In this document: in pieces, positions 16,301 through 22,859 of the stretch | Numbering within the stretch: the stretch's first letter is position 1 | How the letters are laid out: each line of letters opens with the position of its first letter | From: Chara braunii | Lineage: Eukaryota > Streptophyta > Charophyceae > Charales > Characeae | Length of the DNA: 22,859 nucleotides | NCBI GenBank assembly: GCA_003427395.1 | Contig: BFEA01000157.1 | Coordinates: 946,335 to 969,193 of the forward strand | Reading direction: 5' to 3' | The notes under the pieces: model-generated | Databases searched by the model: none | Seen by the model: the letters and a program-made list of their open reading frames with translations, nothing else | Told to the model about the DNA's origin: nothing | Position numbers and translations under genes: made by a program

Positions 16301-16690
16301 GTTCTTCTCTCGCTCACTGTGTTAGGGGCATAGATACACAAAATGCATGCAATCTCCAACTCCAGGGTGACCAAAACTGTCTGCCCCCTTCCTGGTCAAC
16401 AGCCCAGTGCACCGGGTCCGCTCGGGATTCGGGGGGAAACCAGATGGCTACCCCCGCGCTCCCGGGTCTCGGGGCATGGGCTCTGAATGCTTTATATGGC
16501 CAGATCATTTTATGGGTACGATTATGCTCTGGGGAGTCCGTCAGGTGGGTCTCCTGGATACACACAATGTCCAGCCAGTCCCTGCCCCCCACCCCTCTCA
16601 TCAGATCCCATATTGCGTTTTTCTTTTCCGATTTGCACGAGGCTAGGCCGTTTACATTCAACGACCGCAGGTCGAGATCTGCCGCCCTTC
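16301..16690 (-). pseudogene. LINE AP-type endonuclease, inverted and truncated
   Basis: The minus strand encodes LRSLNVNGLASCKSEKKN and DIVCIQETHL, then GVAIWFP. After a frameshift near 16380 it reads VLVTLELEIACILCIYAPNT and VSERRT. These are the N-terminal motifs of the exonuclease-endonuclease-phosphatase domain: Asn of LNVNG, the catalytic Glu of QETHL, and the IYAPN strand. This domain nicks target DNA to prime reverse transcription. The sequence ends at ERRT against the target duplication, so the rest of the domain, including the GDFN and SDH motifs, is missing. The inverted-segment junction lies between about 16690 and 16770. Confidence 0.9.
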
Positions 16691-16769
16691 GGCATTGATT
16701 CCAAACACGGTCCTTACCATATACCGCTTAGTCTGGTCCACAACAGCTGATCCCAATCCCAGTCCGCGG

Positions 16770-19700
16770 CACGGGACATTCCAGAACTATATCAAAGACT
16801 GTTGGACATTCTGGCATACACAGAAACAACACATCCCGCAAGGAATATAATGGTTTAATAATGGTCTCTTCTACCTAGGAAAGAAATGTCAAGAGTACTC
16901 CAAACAACTAGCAGTCAGAAATCATCAGCAGGAAATGAACATTCACCTACAACTTCAACAACTTGAGCAACAGGATGCAGACAAAAACCAACACACACAG
17001 CCAGATGAACACTCAGAGATGCAAGTCCTACAACATCGTCTTCAAACCTTTGCCTCACAACACTGGGAGGGTATACGTATCAGAGGGCGATTGACATGGC
17101 ATGAAAAGGAAGGCTCCATGGACAAAAAGTTCTTTAGCCTGGCCCGAGCTCGTATGCGCAGAACAACGATAGAAGCATTATACGACCCGCACTCGGCACA
17201 CAGAGACGTGGTCTGCTCTACACCCCAATGTATGCAGATAGCAAGATCCTTCTTCAATGACTTGTTCACGTCCAGGTGTGCCCATCAAGAGAAAAATGTT
17301 TGAGAAAAGGAAATAGCTGAATTCTTAGAACCCATGAGTAAAACCCTGACACACCAGCAAAAAATGAACCTGGATCGGCCGCTATCCAAAGAAGAAATCT
17401 GGACAGTAATGATGCAGATGGAGACGGAAAAAAAAACAGTACGGACGGACTCCCCAAAGAATTATGGGAAATGTTTTGGTCCCAGATGGCCTCAGACCTC
17501 ATGGATTTCTATAATCTGGTATGGGAGACCGGAAACATGGAGGAGCTGGTGGGGCAAGGTGTCCTTACGTTGTTGCACAAAAAAGGAGATATGATGGACA
17601 TTAGAAACTACCGGCGGATAACGCTGCTCACTGTGGTATATAAGATGCTTGCGAAAGCTTTAGCGAACTGGCTAATCCCGGTCCTGGATCAGATCATCCA
17701 TCCGACATAGACAGGTTTTGTCAAGGGTCGCAGGATTCAGGATAACATTCTACTGGTAAATGAATTGCTTAAGTTAACCAGGCAAGACAAGCAAAACGTG
17801 GCTGTAGTCTTCATAGATTTCGAGAAAGCCTACGACCACGTGGACTGGCTGTTTTTGGACCGGTGCATGGAGAAAATGAATATAGGCCCGGTCTTTCGTC
17901 GCTGGAGTGAAATCTTGCATCATAGCGCATACACAAGCGTCCAAATTAAGGGCAGAATAGCACCAGTATTTCCTCTGCAACGGTCTGTCTGTGAAGGAGA
18001 TCCCCTGCCCCGTTTCTGTTCATGTTAGTGATGGAGGCGCTGACAGCGAATCTCCGGGCAAACAAAAACCTGAGGAAGCTGCAGATCTCGGCAATTCCGG
18101 AAGAAGCCATCCCTGTCTGTTCGATGTTTGCTGATGATCTGACACTCATGGTAGAGGCCACCATCGAGAACATGGAAGAGATCATACGACTGTTTGACAA
18201 GTTCACGGCTGTTTCAGACATAACAGTTAATTGGGGTAACAAAACCCTTGGGTGGTGGATACACCACCAAGGAGTGTGCCCCCTGGAGCTGCCACAGGTT
18301 AAATGGCTCCTGGAAACAGCCCCGGTGAGAGTGTTAGGAATAATGTTGACAGCAACATGAAAACCGGCATCGAACGACGACTGGATCCTCAAACCCGCTC
18401 TAGAGAAGCTGGCGCGCTGGAATGACAAACATACTTCCTTAATTGGTAGGGCGCTGGTGATTAACAGTGTGGTGTTGGCCACCCTTTGGTACAAATTGGC
18501 AATATGGGTGCTCAACAAAGAAGCAGTGTGGTCGCTCAAACGACAAATAAAGACAATGCTGTGGAGAGGTAACAGCGAGCTTCCCAATGTTATCAACAGG
18601 GCGGCGTGGACGTCGGTGATCCAACCCAAGGACAGAGGAGGCTTGGGGATTTTGGACCGGGGCACCCAGGTCACAGCACAGATGGTGCAGTGGATCAGGA
18701 GATTGGTGTTCACACAAGACCTCCCTTGGTATGCCCTGGCGCTGGAACAGATCGCTTGACTCGCTCCACAAGCCCCTTGAACAGTAAACCCCTGACCTGG
18801 CTGGAAGACCGCTTCTGGTCCTTGCCGCGATGCTCCCGCGCGGGCCAGGACCTGAACCGGGATGCAGTTTGCAGCGACCTCGCAAAGGACGATTTCTGGA
18901 TATGCTGCATGAAAGCCTGGCGCCAACTACCGTTGCCAGATAGACCTGGGCCAACCAGATGGGAGGAGGTGGCTCTACAACCCCTGTTCGGGAACAAAAA
19001 TATAACGGATCTAAACGGGAGGGTATACCGCAGCTCCGCCTCCCCGTGGAACAGCTGGGTCAAAAGGGGCATAACCAGAGTTAAAGACATCTGGGACTCA
19101 GAAAACAAGGGCTGGAAGACAGAGTCACAGATGAGGACGCTGCTGAAGCATTGTCATAATATAGAAAACAACCTGGAAAGTCTGATTTTCGCGATTTCCC
19201 TGGATTGGGTGCGCATCCTGCGAAAGGGACTGAAGCTGGTAGAAGGGGACTGGGTGACGGCCCCCGGAGATCTTGAGAGTGTAGGAAATGTTGTAACAAC
19301 ACGAACGGAAGAAACACTGATCAATCTCTTCCACAAAGAAAATGACAATAAACTCACCAAATATGCCTCGGACGGAACGAGGTGGTGTCGGAACACTGAT
19401 CTGTACAAGATCCGGGTGCTCCGTGATAAGTAGGACTGCATAGTATACCAGACGGGGACCTGCATTACGGACCTCCCCTTTGCCCCGGAGGAGTGGCAGT
19501 GGCCCCCCGTGCGCAGAACCCCGAGTACACAGAACGTGAAGCTCTACAGCCTGACAGTGAAGGCCACCAATCGTTTACTACGCCCTAAGGTAAATCTGAA
19601 AGATATTGTAAAAACCCGTTGGAGATCCCATCTGAATGTTGGGGTCGACGCCATCCGCCCCATTCGGTGGTTCTCCCTCACAAAGGCCAAACCTGCAAAG

Positions 19701-20430
19701 CTAGCCTCACTGCAGTGGCAGATAGAGCACCACTGCCTCCCCACTAGACTGGCTAATAGATCGCACTTACCTGGAACAAAAAGGACTGGCACTCTTGTGG
19801 TGCAAATCGTGTCACACGGCGTTCCCCTCCCGTAAGATCCCGGAAACCATAGAACACATTTTCTTGCAATGCCCGGGGTCTGTTCTTACATGGCGATGGT
19901 GGGACAGACTCTGGAGCCTGCTGGACACCGGAACGACCTGGCCATGGGACTGGAGGGCGATACTGGGCGAGACATGGATCTCCCCTACATCTAGTACCTT
20001 TGAAGATAACATGTTTAAAATAGGGAGGAGAGCTGTTATGTGGGCGATCTGGAGGAGACGCTGTATACACGTCATGGAGGGAGTCCGCATAGCCAGGGAG
20101 GAAATGACGGACATGATTAAACAATTCATACACCAAGAACTTATGGCGCAATGGCAGAAGGTCAAAAGCCAGCTGGATCTGTGCCAAACAAAGAAAGATA
20201 TAGAACAAAAAATTCGACAATTCTCGGGGGACTGGCTGGGCGGCGAGAACGGAGGCCGCATCGCTTCCATCAAGTGGGATGGCGGCCAAGCTCAGGAAGG
20301 CGAAGAAGGCAACCAGGACGGCAACTGGGAGCCGATCAAAAAAGACTATCAGATCTGCTTCAGAGATTGGGCAACGGTGGGCCAAGAGGTTCTGTTTCGG
20401 CCACCATCGGATTTTCCCGATCCCTTTCCA
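16770..20430 (+). pseudogene. LINE reverse transcriptase with C-terminal zinc finger, multiply interrupted
   Basis: Translation starts near YIKDCWTFWHTQK and shows the linker to RT, then LLHKKGDMMDIRNYRRITLL, TGFVKGRRIQDNILL and VVFIDFEKAYDHVDW (first catalytic Asp, 17816-17818). CEGDPL follows, then the FADD box (Asp pair, 18133-18138) and GRALVINSVVLATLWY. The zinc-finger segment WCKSC...ETIEHIFLQC (about 19796-19872) and a tail VMWAIWRRRC...AQWQKVKSQ follow. Lesions include stops at 16848, 17301, 17708 (TAG where Gln is usual), 18358, 18758 and 19431, and frameshifts near the A-run at 17429, at 18008 and near 19760. RT would have copied LINE RNA at the nicked target. The end of coding is uncertain (about 20280-20430). 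Confidence 0.92.
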
Positions 20431-20775
20431 CCCGATCAGCTGTGGCTGTGGTGGACATGCAATGGTATGGAGCGGAGTAAGCAGGACTGCAACAGGTTAT
20501 ATGTAGGGGTGCCAGCATCAGACGTTCTCAGCTCCCCTCCATCCTTTTTCACATTATCATTTGGAGTAAGGAACCAGTTTGTAGCAGCAGATATCTGGCG
20601 CCCGGCATGGGGCGAAGAGGTTCCTGTCCCGATACAACCTGCTCAGTCTGGACCCCAGAGCAATCAATGCTGGCAGGGTTTGCTCTACTTCAGGCTGTAT
20701 TCTCACTCTGTATATTGGACGCTGGACCCACTTTCCAGCAGGTGATGCTCCCCACCAATAGGTGGAGCCTCTCCC

Positions 20776-20819
20776 CCGGTGCTAGCGGTGTTTGCTCTTA
20801 CCAGCACCTCTAGCACTGG
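20776..20819 (+). other. LINE 3' terminal stem-loop
   Basis: CCGGTGCTAG (20776-20785) pairs with CTAGCACTGG (20810-20819) with one non-Watson-Crick position. GGTG (20787-20790) can pair with CACC (20805-20808) inside. It lies 15 bp before the poly(A). Some LINE RTs recognise a 3' stem-loop in their RNA, so this is a candidate recognition structure. Confidence 0.6.
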
Positions 20820-20834
20820 AGGGGGTTGTTTTGG

Positions 20835-20866
20835 AAAAAAAAAAAAAAAAAAAGCAGCGACAAATG
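20835..20866 (+). other. LINE poly(A) tail and right target-site duplication
   Basis: A19 (20835-20853) is followed by GCAGCGACAAATG; with the last three A residues this repeats 16285-16300 exactly. There is no AATAAA upstream. Confidence 0.95.
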
Positions 20867-21003
20867 AAATGGGTACCCAAAAAAGCCAAAGTGAACTTAG
20901 TGAACACAGTTAAGAAAAGGATTTCAAATTTAAACGTTTTTATTTTGCTCCGTGTTGATTGCTGTAAAGGCAACTGTTTGATTGTTGGTTTGTCTCAACT
21001 CAA
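20867..21003. other. post-insertion flank, no gene
   Basis: This is AT-rich sequence continuing the DNA interrupted at 16300. No feature is recognised. Confidence 0.4.
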
Positions 21004-21764
21004 GTGTTTTCGTTTTCTGCCATAGAACTAAGGCAGTACAGTCTATGGACCATTTGGAAACGACAATGCCAAATTACTCTCGAAAATCGGTTAATGCATA
21101 GACAAGAGGCAAAGGAAATGCTCCTGACCCTAATTGAAACTGTTTTGCGAGCACAATGGAAGAGGGTGGGGAGTCAGAGAAGGCCCGAGGATTATAGGGC
21201 CCGATTCTTTCAGAACGTGCTGGGCCAAGGGGTGGTAGCTAGTATTTAGAGAGGGAAACTCATTTTTAAATGGAGAACGGAAGGCTGGGAGCGAAGCAGT
21301 CAGTCTACAGTTAAGGAGGCATAGTAAAAAATGCTGTAATTCTTTGGTGAATAGGATCTGTGTCCAATAGTTACTCGTCTGAGACAGGAAGCACAGCTAA
21401 GGGGCATAGGGCTTAGGGTTCAAGAAGAGCAGATAGAAAGGGGGAGGAGTCGGAGATACTTGGAAAGAAACCTGGGAGCAGGAATGGTAGTCCTTCGGCT
21501 CCTAACCGCATAATAGGGGCAGGTTGGAATTTTCTATCCTTTTTTTCTTTTTGGTTGTTGTTAATCCAGTTGTTTTTTTTTTTCTTTCAGGAATAGCGTG
21601 TATTTTAATAGGTGAAGGGGGACACTGGACCCGGTTTCCAGTATGAGTCTGATTTGGGTATGGGTCTCACTCTTCCGGGTTGAGATGTGGAGGGATTCCC
21701 GGCCTCGTTTTGCTCAATATATAATGAAGCATGCTATTTGTTAAAAAAAAAAAAAAAAAAAAAA
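21004..21764 (+). mobile_element. second LINE copy, strongly 5'-truncated, with poly(A)
   Basis: The peptide SLWTIWKRQCQITLENRL, then LRAQWKRVGSQRRPEDYRAR and FFQNVLGQG, corresponds to the C-terminal tail of the LINE at 16301-20853 and to the minus copy at 5931-6284. About 490 bp of 3' UTR follow, including GGACACTGGACCCGGTTTCCAG (21621-21642), which resembles 20717-20738 of the larger copy. A22 closes it at 21743-21764. The 5' boundary is not exact and I found no target duplication of GCTGGTTCGAC, which follows the tail. Confidence 0.8.
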
Positions 21765-21818
21765 GCTGGTTCGACTTTGGATCTACTCATCTGGATATGG
21801 TGAAAATTTAAAACACAC

Positions 21819-21857
21819 ATAGATAGATTGATTGATAGATAGATAGATAGATAGAGC

Positions 21858-21925
<68 letters not shown>
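21819..21925. repeat. (GATA)n-(GA)n microsatellite
   Basis: Imperfect GATA repeats (about 21819-21855), a short GCGG interruption, then about 33 GA dinucleotides. It has the same GATA-to-GA order as 3007-3170. Confidence 0.95.
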
Positions 21926-21926
<1 letters not shown>

Positions 21927-22062
21927 GGTAGCACTGAAAGAGAGTCATCAAACAGGGGGAAGACTGGGATGGCATGCAATAGGAGCATCGAGGTGCAGCA
22001 GGTGCAGCAGTTGTTACTGCTGCGGAGGACAAAAAGAAATTAAAATTTAAAAACAACAAATC
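21926..22062. other. short anonymous spacer
   Basis: Contains an AGGTGCAGC duplication at about 21990-22010 and a CAGCAG/CTGCTG pair. No gene is seen. Confidence 0.4.
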
Positions 22063-22083
22063 ATCGTGTTTGTTTGTTTGTTT

Positions 22084-22126
<43 letters not shown>

Positions 22127-22290
22127 TGCCAGCGCCGACAGTAAGCGCTATCGGCTCGCTGCGCGTATTTGCGCTAGCAACCGGCCCAGGCTTGCCGGGC
22201 GATTTCGCCCGCGGGAATCCGACCCCGAGCCCTTCTGCTCGGTGGTTCCTGCCCTGAAGCGCCATCGCGTCCAGCCGAGCTGCGCACCAC
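22063..22290 (-). mobile_element. candidate SINE or other retrosequence with long A tail (T40 on plus)
   Basis: (TTTG)n and T40 (22086-22125) on the plus strand are followed by a GC-rich body. Read on the minus strand, that body has TGGCGCTTCAGGG and, about 40 bases later, GGTCGGATTCC. These resemble, imperfectly, the A and B boxes of a tRNA-type RNA polymerase III promoter. It also has a perfect GGGCGA-TT-TCGCCC hairpin (22197-22210). The body then runs into a long A tail. No target duplication was found, so element ends and class are uncertain. Confidence 0.35.
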
Positions 22291-22472
22291 GCTTATGAAT
22301 TTCGGAGTCGAGCAGCCAAGCCGTCATCGCCACCTACGAGCTGGGAGCTCGCACTCCACGCGAGAGCACTCGATCACCAGGGAGTAATCCAAGGGCGGCC
22401 AGGCCGCTATCGTCAGCCACCACCGACCACCATCGTCTCCCGCCCGCACATAGCCAACGCTCGACGCTTGAG
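22291..22472. other. GC-rich anonymous stretch
   Basis: No recognised feature. It may belong to the retrosequence to its left. Confidence 0.35.
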
Positions 22473-22548
22473 GAGCCGCCACCACCTCCTCGACATCTTC
22501 AAGACTTCTGGAGTCGCCACCACCTCTGTGAGATCTTCAAGACTCCTG
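22473..22548. repeat. 38-bp tandem duplication
   Basis: GAGYCGCCACCACCTC and ATCTTCAAGACTYCTG occur in both copies (22473-22510 and 22511-22548), with changes mainly in the six bases between them. Confidence 0.9.
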
Positions 22549-22859
22549 GCGCCCAAGTTCCACCAACATCATACACAGGAAGAGACACCTTCAAAGGCAA
22601 GTAACCGAGTGGAGAAGTCTTACACGTCCTTCTCCCACTCCCGCTATCTCCTCCCACACCACACCCCCCTTCATCTAACGCTCCCCACCCCGCTGCACCA
22701 CTAACCTCCCGCTCCGCCACTCCCATCCCACTCCTCCCCACCATACCACCCCTCCACGTCCCTCCTGTCTCCCCGGTCTTCTCTAATCGCACCCCCACCC
22801 CATACCCGTCCCTCTCTAATCAACAACCTCCACCATTCTTACGCACCTCCTACCCCCCG
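22549..22859. other. pyrimidine-rich low-complexity end
   Basis: C/T-rich with many CCCC/CTCC runs, similar in composition to the left edge of the window. I saw no aligned unit shared with the 72-846 repeats and no gene. Confidence 0.45.

Larger units (their letters stand above)
16301..20853 (+). mobile_element. LINE (non-LTR retrotransposon) insertion with inverted 5' segment (twin priming)
   Basis: A 4.55-kb insertion is bounded by a 16-bp target duplication and ends in A19. The 3' part (from about 16760) reads RT on the plus strand. The 5' part (16301 to about 16700) reads endonuclease on the minus strand, starting near the junction and running outward to stop exactly at the left duplication. 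An outward-reading inverted 5' segment inside one target duplication is the known result of twin priming in LINE-1. ORF1 is not present. Many stops and frameshifts show the copy is dead. Confidence 0.93.

Noticed and set aside
17946-18926. 326-codon minus-strand open frame
   Set aside because: It is antisense to the LINE reverse transcriptase, whose plus-strand motifs explain the sequence.

Overview
ORGANISM AND SOURCE. This is a repeat-dominated eukaryotic nuclear contig. It carries poly(A)-tailed LINE copies, a Ty3/Gypsy chromovirus-type LTR retrotransposon, TIR elements, very long (GA)n/(CT)n tracts, splice-site-like signals and a plant/alga-like mitochondrial nad1 fragment. A streptophyte (charophyte-like) green alga is my best guess; that is inference from the nad1 and retroelement style. 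There is no intact gene. The window is a draft assembly: it holds a perfect Nextera junction adapter (934-971), a 699-N gap (11381-12079), isolated Ns and CT-N-GA mirror joins, so contiguity at these points should not be trusted. LAYOUT, LEFT TO RIGHT. 1-1767: GA/CT microsatellites, pyrimidine-rich ~250-bp repeats, the adapter, and a purine-rich 236-bp tandem repeat. 1768-5930: mostly anonymous DNA with a GT/GATA/GA block between direct repeats, a mitochondrial nad1 fragment (3983-4057, minus), a 14-bp minisatellite and a hAT-like MITE with an 8-bp target duplication (4641-4927). 5931-6284: the 3' coding tail of a LINE (minus). 6285-7237: a ~950-bp element with terminal inverted repeats and CCGGAC-rich arms. 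7238-7817: an alternating two-unit (A/B) tandem array in which units begin with a CTCCCC-AAGT-GGGGAG stem-loop. 7818-12737: a minus-strand chromovirus with LTRs about 99.5% identical over the comparable part, but a decayed, 5'-truncated pol. It appears to be inserted inside the A/B array, which resumes at 12738. 12872-12910: a second copy of the chromovirus polypurine-tract region in plus orientation, followed by a probable diverged LTR from 12911. 13480-16284: low-repeat DNA with one convincing host exon, a strumpellin/WASHC5-like segment (14609-14683) whose 3' splice site is tandemly duplicated, and a weaker RING-like open frame (15735-15986). 16301-20853: a complete LINE insertion with a 16-bp target-site duplication and the endonuclease part inverted relative to the RT part, the classic twin-priming outcome. 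21004-21764: a second, 5'-truncated LINE copy with poly(A). 21819-22859: GATA/GA microsatellite, (TTTG)n-poly(T) with a GC-rich SINE-like body, a 38-bp duplication and pyrimidine-rich DNA. HOW IT WORKS TOGETHER. The gene content is mobile DNA nested in older mobile DNA. LINE-type machinery explains the poly(A) insertions, chromovirus pol the LTR elements, and an absent transposase the MITE. The only host-gene evidence is the WASHC5-like exon, which implies a WASH-complex gene extends beyond what I can recognise here.
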